64,000 nucleotides of DNA from Distichodus sexfasciatus (lineage: Eukaryota; Chordata; Actinopteri; Characiformes; Distichodontidae): positions 1 through 64,000 of the forward strand of contig JAVGVS010000190.1 in NCBI GenBank assembly GCA_032718565.1, given 5' to 3'. How positions within the stretch are numbered: the first letter of the stretch is position 1; every line of letters starts with the position of its first letter. The notes beneath the pieces were generated by a model. The model ran no database searches and had not been told where the DNA came from. It was given only the letters and a program-made list of their open reading frames with translations. Below are positions 32,765 through 42,580 of this stretch, one piece after another. The position numbers were made by a program, and so were the translations under genes.

Positions 32765-33270
32765 TACACTATACTGCCAAACATTTTGGGTTAGGTTGGG
32801 GTAGTTTTTCAATGGTTGAGTTTGGCTTCTTAGTTCCAGTGAAAGGGACTCTTAATGCTTCAACACACCAAGAGATTTTGAACAATTTCATGCTCCCAAC
32901 TGTGAAAAGGATTTGAGCGACCCCTTCTGTTCCAAGCGTGACCGCACGCGATTACTCAAGCAAGCTCAGGAGGAACTTGACTGCCACAAACAAGCCCTGA
33001 CCTCAACCTGATAGAACACCTTTATGATGAATTAGAGGAGACTGTGAGCAGGTCTTGTCGTCCAACATCAGTGGCTGACGCTTGTCTGGAGGAATGGTGA
33101 AAAATTCCCATAAGCACACTCTAAACCTTGTGGACAGCCTTCCCAGAAGAGCTGAAGCTGTCAGAGTGGGAAAGGACGGATCGACTCCATGATAAAGAAT
33201 ATGGATTTAGACTGAGATTTCAGTTCATGTGTGTGGAAGGCAGGTGTCACAATGCTTTTGGCTATATAAT
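32765..33270 (+). mobile_element. Tc1-like transposon, internally deleted
   Basis: Left end CACTATACTGCCAAACATTT and right end AATGCTTTTGGCTATATA are decayed inverted repeats of one Tc1-type family. Between them lies only a C-terminal transposase remnant. Confidence 0.75.
32830..33170 (+). pseudogene. Tc1-type transposase remnant
   Basis: Frame pieces read LVPVKGTLNASTHQEILNNF near 32830 and PDLNLIEHLYDELEE at 32994-33038. The latter is the family's catalytic Glu motif. The region with the second Asp is badly scrambled around 32905-32960. Several frame breaks, no start, non-functional. Confidence 0.75.
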
Positions 33271-33750
33271 TATGCGTGTGGTGAAATATATCTTAATTTT
33301 TCCTAAAAGGCAAATTAAAATGAAATACATGAAATATGTTTCCTAAATAGAAATTCATGCATCTGCATGTATTCACACATTTAGTAAAATAGTATATTAT
33401 ATATGTTTTAAAATTACAGTGTGCCTTTGGTGTGTGTGGCCATGTGTCACGTACACCTGAGTCTTATTGCCTCTTGTCTGTCACTTTTCTTAGCATCACC
33501 ACTGTTCTGTTTGCAGCATATTATCAAGAGAGGCCAAAAATCCTCTTACCTTGAAAGCGTCCCCTAAAATAAGCAGGCGGCAACAGCGTTGAAAAAAATG
33601 AGATTTGAGCCGTGACACCGGGGCACAGACCTCGCGCTAGGCTTCGACCAGTTGAAATACGTTTTTGGCCGAGAGCTCCAGTGACCGCGCTCTTTGTTCT
33701 AACGTCAATAGCTACAGCATGCACAAGCACAGAAGGCTCCAGTGTAAAAA
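33271..33750. other. Spacer
   Basis: Includes a GC-richer part at 33520-33720; no gene is supported. Confidence 0.35.
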
Positions 33751-33751
33751 T

Positions 33752-33897
33752 AAAACAAATCTATCTGTCTGTCTGTCTCTGCTCCATCTATCTGTCTATC
33801 TGTCTGTCTATCTATCTGTCTGTCTGTCTATCTGTCTATGCCTGTCTGTCTATCTGTCTGTCTGTCTTTCTGTCTGTCTGCCTGCCTGCCTGCCTGC

Positions 33898-33954
<57 letters not shown>

Positions 33955-34052
33955 ATTCTTATATTATCTCTATCCCTATCCAATCCTATATTATCACTCT
34001 ATCTGTCTGTCTGTCTGTCTGTCCTTATGCTGCCTGTGTATGTCTGTCTGCC

Positions 34053-34092
<40 letters not shown>

Positions 34093-34135
34093 CATCTATC
34101 TATCTATTGATGTATATTATCTATCTATCTATCTA

Positions 34136-34166
<31 letters not shown>

Positions 34167-34264
34167 GCCTATCTGTCTGTCTGCCTGTATGTCTGTCTGT
34201 CTGTCTATCTGTCTGCCTGTATGTCTGTCTGTCCTATCTATCTATCCTATCTATCTATCTATCC

Positions 34265-34297
<33 letters not shown>

Positions 34298-34451
34298 GCC
34301 TGTCTGTCTGTCTGTCCGTCCGTCCGTCCGTCCGTCTGCCTGCCTATCTGTCTTTCTGTCTGCCTGCCTGCCTGTCTGCCTGTCTGTATGTCTGTCTGTC
34401 TGTATGTCTGGCTGCCTATCTGTCTGTCTGTCTATCTATCTGTCTGTCTGC

Positions 34452-34487
<36 letters not shown>

Positions 34488-34492
34488 GTATG

Positions 34493-34529
<37 letters not shown>

Positions 34530-34643
34530 GTCTGTCTGTCTGTCTGTCTGTCTGCCTGCATGTATGTCTGTCTGTCTATCTATCTATCTGTCTGTTTGTC
34601 TTTCTGTCTGTCTGTCTGCCTGCCTGTCTGTCTGCCTGTCTGC

Positions 34644-34725
<82 letters not shown>

Positions 34726-34757
34726 GTCTGTCTGTCTGTCTGTCCGTCCGTCTACCC
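33752..34757 (+). repeat. 1-kb TCTG/TCTA tetranucleotide array (GACA/GATA on minus strand)
   Basis: Long alternating blocks of (TCTG)n and (TCTA)n with TGCC, TCCG and TTTG variants; (TCTA)n peaks near 34660-34722. Breaks occur at about 33960-33995 and 34020-34045. On the minus strand these are the GACA and GATA motifs of Bkm-type satellite DNA. Frames up to 393 codons (Cys-Leu-Ser, Tyr-Leu-Ser) are artefacts. Confidence 0.96.
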
Positions 34758-35440
34758 CAAAACATAACGCCAAGTAAAAAAAATTTAAGTTGATTTATAG
34801 TTTATAGGTATGAACAGCAGATTGGACTAAAAAAGCATTTGATGTACTTTTTTCCAAATAACTGTCCATAAATGTTGTCAATATGAGTCACCCTGGATAC
34901 GAGTGTTTTCATTAATATTAAGATGTGCATGTAAATGTCATTTTAAACTCTCATTTCGCACACCTACATCACTCTTCACTTTGTCTCTTCCTCCTTTCTT
35001 CTTGCCTCTCATCTTTACTGGATAAAACTATAATATCCATTGATGCTTACAGTAGTAATACTACAATCTTTGGCCAAATCAATACAGCCAGTTTTCACCC
35101 AAACTGTCCTCTGAGGAGCCGGATAAGGGTGAGCTCACACTGCTATTGTGTTGAGCTTTATCGCTCCCCGAAAGCTACTTAAATCCATGGCTGGATGGCT
35201 GCTCGGCCTCGCACATATCTGGTTATGTCATCATTTTAACTGTTTTCTTGGCCAGACCTTGGCAAGAATGGAGGAAGAAAGGTAGCTGGTGAAGATGAAG
35301 GGAATGTGACCTTGTGTTTGTGTGCTTGTTTACAGGTTTGGGTCCCATGTTGATGCAAGAAATATGAAAAAAATGTAGGTAAGATGTGTCTGATGATGCT
35401 AATGACGGAATGTTTTATTAAACATCAAAATGCAGTTTTT
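34758..35440. promoter_or_regulatory. Low-repeat region with candidate conserved element
   Basis: 34990-35260 is balanced and repeat-free, with TTTGGCCAAATCAATACAGC and GGATGGCTGCTCGGCCTCGC. No coding signal beyond an 85-codon frame. Weak inference. Confidence 0.25.
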
Positions 35441-35444
35441 AGCT

Positions 35445-36235
35445 TCGTTAGCAAGGTGTGAGACCTCAGTCCAGACCGAGGGAGGAATCCACCTCATCAG
35501 AAAGGCCATTTGACCAGGACTCCAGTTCCAGACCTTCACAGCTACCCCAGACTACCAGATCAGCATCACCAGAATTCGAACCAATCACATCCATAGCACC
35601 TGTATTTAAGGACTTTCATTAACAACCATTCTCTGCGAAGTATTGTCATACCTAGTGCTGCATACCAAGCGTTCCCTTAGCAAAAAGTAGTTTATTCAAG
35701 TGTACTGCGAGTATACTTATTATATACTAAAACAGAGGCAGTATACTTGAAGTTTACTTTTTATATACTATATTTTATATGCTTAAGAATAGTATAGTGA
35801 AGTATACCTGACTTATACTGATAAGTAAAAAGAAAAGTCTACTAAAGTCTAAAAGGATACTTTTGTAATCTTAAAATGACAAAGTATACTTAAAGTATAC
35901 GTTTATAAACTTAAAAATGTTCCAATTTAGTCCGAAGAAGTATTAAATTAGTATACTTTCTAGTACACTATAAGGTACATGTACATGGTCCATAGTATAC
36001 TTGCTATACTTATACTCAAGCATACTTAATAAAATGAACTTAAAATATACTACTTTTTGCTAAGGGTTCCTTGTTATTGCCCGCCTCTGTTTTGACCATT
36101 GCTATCTGTTTTTGGATTAGTCCTCTGCTTCTTGTTTGCTCCATAGACTGTGTTTTTTGGTTCTGACCTCTGCCTGAATAAACTCCTCGCTTTTCGCCAA
36201 TTTACCTCTGTGCCCGCAACCTGGTTCTTCTGACT
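35445..36235 (+). mobile_element. LTR-like fragment split by a MITE
   Basis: 35445-35670 (CCAGACCTTCACAGCTACCC, TGTATTTAAGGACTTTC) and 36070-36235 (GTTTTGACCATTGC, GCCTGAATAAACTCC) read like the promoter side and poly(A) side of a fish Gypsy-type LTR. Together they would be about 390 bp without the MITE. Ends are not defined. Confidence 0.45.
35675..36065. mobile_element. MITE with CCTTAGCAAAAAGTA ends
   Basis: 391 bp with inverted ends CCTTAGCAAAAAGTAGT and ACTTTTTGCTAAGG, and GTTC on both sides (35671-35674, 36066-36069). The interior is full of AGTATACTT/AAGTATACT, so it can fold on itself. Non-coding. Confidence 0.8.
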
Positions 36236-36315
36236 CTTTGTTTGGGTTCACCTGCCGGTTGTTATACAAGGTCTATTTGTGGGCATGGTGTTTGCAGATG
36301 CAGAAATAAATATAC

Positions 36316-36561
36316 TAGAGGTGTGAACCTTGTCTTACGATTCGATTTGATTACGATTATTAGGTCAACGATTACGATTCAATACGATATCTCGATGCAT
36401 CACGATGCAACCCATCAATTTTTTTTACATTACATCACATTGCACGCAGATCGTTCAGCCATAGTTGTTACCTCTGCTATTATAATCGATTATGGTCTGC
36501 CATCGCATCGATGCATCTGCATTGCAATGTATCGATTATGCGACTAGTTTCAACGCCCCTA
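36316..36561. mobile_element. hAT-type MITE with perfect 8-bp target duplication
   Basis: 246 bp, left end TAGAGGTGTGAACC, right end TTTCAACGCCCCTA. It is flanked by AAATATAC at 36308-36315 and 36562-36569. The 8-bp duplication and the TA-G...C-TA ends are hAT hallmarks. The interior has ATCGATTATGGTCTGCCATC and CATCGATGCATC. Related longer copies are at 38106, 54350 and 62908. Confidence 0.88.
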
Positions 36562-36594
36562 AAATATACCCAAAGAAAGTAATGCAGAAGTCTT

Positions 36595-36596
<2 letters not shown>

Positions 36597-36636
<40 letters not shown>
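36597..36636 (+). repeat. (GT)n(GA)n microsatellite
   Basis: About 7 GT then 12 GA units. Confidence 0.9.
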
Positions 36637-36900
36637 TAGTAACAGCAGCCGCTACATTAAGCGCAACTGTCTTCTTTTGGGTTACAGATGGAGCTAAAAG
36701 GCAGTGTTGACAGCTGACGGTGTGGGACGTAACAGGATAAACTCTGATAATCAGGCAGAGCGACAGCCGGCCAAATTCACTCCCGGGGAAGAGAAAACAA
36801 TAAGTTTTATTGTGAGAAAAGAAGACAGAGTGCACAGAAGGGAGCCTACTTAAACACCCACACACACATCAACATTCACATACTGCGTTCGGCACATGAG
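36637..36900. promoter_or_regulatory. Candidate conserved non-coding element
   Basis: Repeat-free block with GCAGCCGCTACATTAAGCGC, GTGTTGACAGCTGACGG and CCCGGGGAAGAGAAAACAAT. A 109-codon minus frame overlaps it without recognisable domain. Confidence 0.28.
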
Positions 36901-37023
36901 CAAATCTATCAAGGTGAGTGGGATGTGAACAGTGTGTTGAAGGTTTACAGTCAAACGTTATCGTGCTGCACTTCATTTAGTGACTTCAAATTAGTGCAAG
37001 GCGTTGTGGAGGTCCAGTGTCTA

Positions 37024-37057
<34 letters not shown>

Positions 37058-37600
37058 AAAGGCAGCATTTGTACCAGGCATGTCCAAAGTCCGAGGTGGG
37101 ATTTTATACAGCCCAAACCTTCTATCTTAAAATCTATGGTGTTATTTTGTGCCACAATTCTGAGCACACAGTGGAATGTTCACCAGCAAAATCTCTTGTC
37201 TTTAGGTGCTCAACTCTGCCTGCACATGCCCTCCACCCTCGCTCAAGTCTGGTTTCACTTTCGCTCGATTTGGTGCTGTTTTAGAAATGTCAGGGCTATG
37301 GCGTTATTTTTGTGCCAAAATTTCAAGCGTGCAGTGGAACTTTGGAAAGCAACGTATCTTGTCTTGAAGATATAAATGAATGGTTTTAAGATAAAAGATA
37401 TAAATAAATGTCTTGTCGACACAACATAACATAAGATGTTTGCATGCAGTATATTCTAGGACACAGAAAAAATACGTATAAAATATGGTGCACAGATGAG
37501 GTTTGCATGTATTATATAACAGAAACGAACACACACACATCCATACGTACTTTTTTGCAAAACACACATTATTTGCATGCAGTCTATGCCAGCAAACACA
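36901..37600. other. Mixed spacer with short TCTG tract
   Basis: (TCTG)n at about 37025-37056. Within it TTGTGCCACAATTCTGAGCA (37148) and TTGTGCCAAAATTTCAAGC (37308) are partial repeats about 160 bases apart; origin unknown. Confidence 0.4.
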
Positions 37601-38090
37601 CACAAAGGCAGAGATGAGAGTAAAGTCTGCCCTGCCCTGCCCTGCCCTGAGCACAAGGCAAAATGTCAGAGGCCGAGTGAAAGCGAGAGCAACACGGATA
37701 CTCAGCATGCAGGAACGCTCCTCTCTTTCCTCCTCCTGCTTTTAATATCTGGGAGCAAGACAGCCGGGGGTGGGGGAGCGCAGGGCCGAGCTGCACGTCG
37801 CTGTGATATTTCATATTCTCCTCCCGTCCTGGAGACACCGGGGCTGAGGCAGAGAGAAAGAGGGACATTAGGAATTTGCCGCCTGTAGGTCGGGTAAGTC
37901 GGGTGGATGGAGAGCGAGGGAGACGTTTAGTCGTCTTAAAAGAGAGAGATCAGCAGTTTTAGGGCTGCATAAACTTGACACAGTGGTCAAGCGGAAGGGA
38001 TTGAGATAGGCAGAGACGTAAGATGGCAAAGGTGGAGTCTAACAAGGGATTCAGCACCACGGACAGCGACTGGGATTTATTTTATTTTTT
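37601..38090. promoter_or_regulatory. GC-richer low-repeat block
   Basis: Contains (CCCTG)n at 37627-37650, GCACGTCGCTGTGATATTTC and GGAATTTGCCGCCTGTAGGT. It might be a conserved element or an untranslated exon; no frame convinces. Confidence 0.25.
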
Positions 38091-38105
38091 TTTACTACTG
38101 AGGAC

Positions 38106-38622
38106 TAAGGATGTTGAAATGAATCACATAATCGATGCATCGCGATGCAGACGTGGACGACTCTGCATGGATGCAATAGCAGACCATAATCGATTATATC
38201 AGCATTTTTAACCGGTGATCCGCTGCCCCCTGGTGGTCTGTGACGTGCAGTCCAGTTTCACTACTGAAATCACATTTAAAAAATTATTTTATTGTATTTA
38301 CTTTTCAAAGCATTTCCAGATGATTTGGGCGTCTTTCTGAATAATGAATTTAATGCAAATATCTAAAAAGTAATACAAAAAAATTGTCCCTACCACCTAC
38401 TGGTTAGTCTGAGTGGTAGTCCCTGAGACAGAAGCAGATATAAACCCCTGGATTACATCATAATGACATTGCTTGGTGAATAGTTAGTTAAAAATAACAT
38501 CCCGGTAGTAACTATTGGCTGACCGATCTGCGATCCATGTCCAATCTGCACGCAATGGCAAATAATGGGATGTATCGTGATTTCGTCTCAAATCAAACCA
38601 TTGGCCTGATAATCACAATTTA
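38106..38622. mobile_element. hAT-type element, longer copy, right end lost
   Basis: Left end TAAGGATGTTGAAATGAATC matches the 36316 element's right end in reverse. Body shared with 54350 and 62908: CATTTCCAGATGATTTGGGC, GAATTTAATGCAAATATCTA, TCATAATGACATTGCTTGG. The right terminus is replaced by a SINE-A fragment. Confidence 0.7.
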
Positions 38623-38624
38623 AT

Positions 38625-38694
38625 CGTTGGGCGGTGATCAGAAGGTGACCGGTTCGAATCCCGGACCTGACATACTCATGATCAAGGTACAAGG
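38625..38694 (+). mobile_element. SINE-A 5' fragment
   Basis: GTGATCAGAAGGTGACCGGT with an intact B box GGTTCGAATCC, then ends in CATGATCAAGGTACAAGG. Confidence 0.7.
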
Positions 38695-38699
38695 TACGT

Positions 38700-38783
38700 A
38701 AGGGACGGTACCTTGCTAATGAGTACCTCATTGGTACCTTTCACAGTCTGGGATTCAAACCGTTATGCTACCAACTGCCCCAA
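38700..38783 (-). mobile_element. SINE-A 5' fragment, reverse
   Basis: ACGGTACCTTGCTAATGAGT, TTTCACAGTCTGGGATTCAA, ends ATGCTACCAACTGCCCC. It forms a nested inverted pair with the preceding fragment. Confidence 0.75.
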
Positions 38784-38790
38784 AGCTTTC

Positions 38791-38872
38791 TGGCAGCGGT
38801 GAGATTTGAACCCATGGCCCTGAAGATACTGGAGTCTTAATCCAGCACCTTACATCGCTCAGCCACATTAGC
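38791..38872 (-). pseudogene. Degenerate tRNA-Leu (AAG)
   Basis: On the minus strand: GTGGCTGAGC (D-arm), anticodon arm CTGGA-TTAAGAC-TCCAG with anticodon AAG, variable arm, GGGTTCAAATCTC (T-arm) and 3' CACCGCTGCCA. Anticodon and T arms are sound. The acceptor stem GCTAATG against CGCTGCC has two mismatches. About 82 nt, fitting a long-variable-arm tRNA. Likely an inactive retrocopy, or a tRNA-derived SINE head. Confidence 0.72.
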
Positions 38873-38884
38873 AGAACTACATCA

Positions 38885-39290
38885 ATACGTCAGTCTACAT
38901 CAATACATCGATTCAGTGGTCAACAAGCCCGTAACATCGACCCAAAATGAAAACATTCACCAACAATTTTTAAGGAGAACTTTGTTAAAATCCAGTGATT
39001 TTATGAAGATGCTGAGATTCACCATTTTCACACTCTTTCTCCCTTCTATCTTTCAACATTATGTCTCTCTGTTTCTACATCGCTCTGTTGCTTTCTCTCT
39101 CTCTCCAGTCCACAACGCAAAAACAGAATGTTAAATCAAGGTTTTTCTGCAGCTTAATCCCAGTGACCACACCGTAACCATGGCACCATGTTGCCATGTC
39201 GACTGTCAGTCTTGCTGTTTAGAGAGAAAGGCCAGGAAAATGCAGCGCTCACATTTACAATGGATGAACAGCGCTGGGGCCACGCTGTGT
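38885..39290. other. Low-repeat spacer
   Basis: Single-copy-looking DNA; 39110-39290 is balanced (GTAACCATGGCACCATGTTG, a short palindrome). No exon is supported. Confidence 0.35.
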
Positions 39291-39292
39291 TT

Positions 39293-39293
<1 letters not shown>

Positions 39294-39323
<30 letters not shown>
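39294..39323 (+). repeat. (CA)n microsatellite
   Basis: About 15 CA units. Confidence 0.95.
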
Positions 39324-39324
<1 letters not shown>

Positions 39325-39750
39325 GAACCTCTTCCCATGTGTAGAACAATATTACCCTTTCAGTGGGGAATTAGGCTGAGCTAATATTACTGTGATCAAT
39401 AGAGACAACAAGGTAGCTGTTTGCTGTTTGCTTAATAAGTCTGTGTGTTTACCAGCCTCAAATGCTGTGTGTGTGTTTGTGTATGTGTGTGTTTGTGTGT
39501 GTGCTCACAAATGCAGTGTTAATATGGTTCAAACGCTCTTTGCTCACCGCATGCACTGAAGGTCACAGTGGGAAAAGTGCCACATACTGGGAAAAAGCTC
39601 TTAACCTTGGAAACAATACATCTAAAAGCCCTGCCCTTTAGATTTACTCAATTACAGCTGGTGTGAGTGTGTGTGTAAGCATATGAATGTGTGTATAGGC
39701 TCTGAATATTATATATATAACAATGTCAAGAATGTGATGTGTATATATAT
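39324..39750. other. Spacer with GT-rich stretches
   Basis: GTGTGTGTTTGTGTATGTGT near 39465-39500 and a short TATATATA near 39710; otherwise plain. Confidence 0.4.
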
Positions 39751-39753
39751 ATA

Positions 39754-40150
39754 TACAGGTTTTAGGCAGGTGTGAAAAAATGCTATAAACAAAGAATGCT
39801 TTCAGAAATATAAATATTGATTGTTTATTTTTATCAATTCACAAAATGCAAAGTGAGCGAACAAAAGAAAAATCTAAATCAAATCAATATTTGGTGTTAC
39901 TACCTTTTGCTTTCAAACCAGCATCAATTCTTCTAGGTACACTTGCACAAAGTCAGGGATTTTGTAGGATTATAGTCATTATATTATTTTGTAGGATTAT
40001 AGGATTAGAGATCTGTGGTTAGTTCTCCAAGATGTTTGGAACAACCTACCAGCCGAGTTCCTTCAAAAACTGTGTGCAAGTGTACCTAGACGAATTAATG
40101 CTGTTAGATTTAGACTTGGACTAGGCTTAATCCATGAGCAAGAAACCAGC
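39754..40150 (+). mobile_element. Tc1-like element, internally deleted
   Basis: The left end region (CAGGTTTTAGGCAGGTGTGA, AATCAATATTTGGTGTTACT, CATCAATTCTTCTAGGTACA) is followed shortly by the end of a transposase frame. Most of the gene is gone. Confidence 0.65.
40009..40101 (+). pseudogene. Tc1-type transposase C-terminus
   Basis: A single frame reads DLWLVLQDVWNNLPAEFLQK then LCASVPRRINA, matching the helical C-terminus of Tc1-type transposases after the DDE domain. All catalytic residues are missing. Short but uninterrupted. Confidence 0.7.
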
Positions 40151-40490
40151 CCTCTCCAAGAAAAATCAACAGTACACTGACTAAACAAAACCATGTAAAA
40201 TCCCAAAAGATTAAAGCTTTTCACTATAATACTTTTCACTTTGGTAAATTATTTTGAATTCTGAGTTTTGCACCATAACTCAAAGAGCAACAACTTATAG
40301 TTATTGTTCCAGGGTCATGGAGTTTTCCACTTTTCTTTTTAGCCCTGAACTTTATATATGTGTTTTGGGTCACTGCTGTAATTCCACGGCTGACAAAGTT
40401 TCACCAAGTATTATGACAGAAGATTAATTACATTTAGCAGAGGGAAGACAGCGAGGGCCTTTCTTGGCTGCATGTATGCCGGCTATACAT
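40151..40490. other. AT-rich spacer
   Basis: Includes 40395-40480, repeat-free with ACAGAAGATTAATTACATTT. Nothing else recognised. Confidence 0.35.
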
Positions 40491-40545
40491 ATATAGATAG
40501 ATAGATAGATAGATATAGATATACTGTATATATATATATATAGCT
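40491..40545 (+). repeat. (ATAG)n and (TA)n tracts
   Basis: Five ATAG units then TATATA runs. Confidence 0.85.
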
Positions 40546-41340
40546 ATTTCCCCCTCTCCATTTTCAATCATATCCTTGTTCACACCAAATCATCTCCCAA
40601 AAAGTATTCATTTACATGAATCTGACCTGTACAACCTCCATCTGGATCCATCCAGCAACTGGAAGGATCTCTCTTGCTGTCCTTCTCTGTTGTAGAGCTG
40701 TTCACATTTTCACATTTTGTTCACACAGTCAAATATAAGCTGAGAGCACAGGACTTAAACATACCTAACATCCTTTATTATTTTATTTAAACCATTTTTA
40801 TTTCAGTTTTTGAAAGTTTGATTGATTTGGAAAAACTGATAAGAGAGAGAGAGACTTAATGTCTATCCAAAGACTATAAACGCTCTTGCGCTTGTTATTT
40901 GAATTTGCAATCCCAAACGTGAACGCAAGCTCCTCCTGACATTTCGGCAATAACGCTTCACTCGTCACCTTCTCCTCCATTTAGCGTGACATCACGGCCG
41001 TCCGCCCGATGTCCTTCCCGCCGTTAGCACGCTGCCGTGGAGTGACATTTTCCTCGTTAGGGGCCTTAACGAGGGCAATGCCTCATTAAAGGTTATCTGT
41101 TAATTACCACGACAAGGCAGGGGCAAAGGCTTGGGGAGAAGAGGCAGGCTTCTTATCACATCGGGTTTAACCTTTTCACCAGCCTCCCCCTTCTCTCCGC
41201 ACTCATCCCTTCTCGCTCGTTCGCAAACACGACGTCACAATGTGCTACGTCTCGAAGGGAAAACACTACGTCGTTAACTCGAGACAATGCAGTCAAGTGG
41301 TTGTGAATTGGGAAGATTTCACCACTTCAGGGCTTATCCG
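40546..41340. promoter_or_regulatory. Low-repeat region with candidate conserved element
   Basis: 40985-41215 is GC-balanced and repeat-free. CCTCGTTAGGGGCCTTAACGAGG is an inverted pair (CTCGTTA/TAACGAG), followed by GGTTATCTGTTAATTACCAC. The compact motif cluster suggests an enhancer; inference only. Confidence 0.35.
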
Positions 41341-41344
41341 CAAT

Positions 41345-41890
41345 GCTGGAGAAGCTACTTTTAAATGGTAGTTTTTCAAGATGCAAGCTACTTACGAGTA
41401 TCTAAGCTACAGCCAAGCTACTGTTTTAATAAAGCAGTTAGCTACAATACCAGCTTCTGAAAAAAATAGTTAACGTAAAGTTATTTCACTGTGTTGGAAT
41501 TTCGGAATTTTCGTAAAAACTGCGTAGATAATTTCTTCTTAAGAACGGTTGGTGAATAAGGTCAATTGTGAGTAATGTCAGTGAACATTTTTATTCTGCA
41601 AATTGCAGTTTCTCTCTCAACAGAATTTTGAAAATAACCTGTGCATGTGGGTAAAATGTGAGACGTTTGTATCACAAACATGAGACGTTTACCATTTCAC
41701 GGGAAACAACGATGATTGGTCAAAAATTACGTAAAAGTTGCAGTGATTGGCGATTTGCTGAGTTTGGTTGAATTTGCATTAATAGTTACGAGTATCTAAG
41801 CTACAGCCAAGCTACTGTTTTAAAATAGTAGGTAGCTACACTACCAGCTACTCAAGAAAAATAGTTAACTAGACCTAAAGTATAATATTT
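41345..41890. repeat. AGCTAC-type repeat duplicated around an H2-like insert
   Basis: GAGTATCTAAGCTACAGCCAAGCTACTG appears in both 41397-41425 and 41790-41818, each followed by a GTTAGCTAC/GGTAGCTAC block. Between them 41480-41785 resembles repeat H2 (CGGGAAACAACGATGATTGG, GCATTAATAGTTA). Either an old segment duplication or an insertion with a long flank repeat. Confidence 0.55.
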
Positions 41891-41949
41891 AATATCTATG
41901 CTGTAGAATACTATTAAAGCAAATTCATTTTTAAAAGTGACATATAACG

Positions 41950-42580
41950 TACGATGTTGCAATAAAATTCAGCATTCAAGGCTTCCTAGGAATAAATCTC
42001 AGATTAATGAATGTCGAAATCTTCATAAAACCTGAGTAAAGAGGTTTTAAAAACCAATTTCTTCTTAATAACGGTTGGTGAATGAGCCTCATTGTGACTA
42101 ATTCCAGTGGATATTTTTATTCTGCAAATTGCAGCTTCACTTTCAATTCACTTCAATTTTGAAAATAACCTGTTCATTTTGAACACACCGCAGCACACGA
42201 CAAAATGTGAATTCTGCATTTGACCCATTCGTGAAGGAGCAGTGGGCAGCTGACATGGGCAGCAGTGCTTGGGGACGGTACCTCAGCTCACAAGTACCTC
42301 AGTTGTCACTTTACCAACCCTGGATTTGAGGAAATGAGGAGTAAATGTGATTTTTTAGCATGTTTTCTGCGTCTTCCAAAATGTAACGAGGAAGTGAGTT
42401 TACTGACGTATGGCTTACCATTCCACGGGAAACAACGATGATGAAATATTACAGAAAAGCTGCGGTGATTGGCCAAAATTGCAAGGATGCGCAGTATTTG
42501 CTGGGATTGGTTGAATTTGCATTAACAGTTGAGGTTGCGACATCGTGATATACTGGACGGTCTGTGGAGCGATCATTGAT
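41950..42580 (+). repeat. H2-like repeat carrying a SINE
   Basis: TTTCTTCTTAATAACGGTTGGTGAAT matches 41531 onward, and GAGGAAGTGAGTTTACTGACG matches the H2 copies. The SINE-A fragment 42176-42332 interrupts it. Confidence 0.55.
42176..42332 (-). mobile_element. SINE-A fragment, reverse
   Basis: TTTGAACACACCGCAGCACA, TCTGCATTTGACCCATTCGT, GCAGTGCTTGGGGACGGTAC, ends CAACCCTGGATTTGAGG before the A box. Confidence 0.78.

Noticed and set aside
33612..34793. 393-codon Cys/Leu/Ser/Tyr frames resembling a cysteine-rich protein
   Set aside because: A TCTG/TCTA tetranucleotide array gives CLSV and YLSI repeats in every frame; not a gene.
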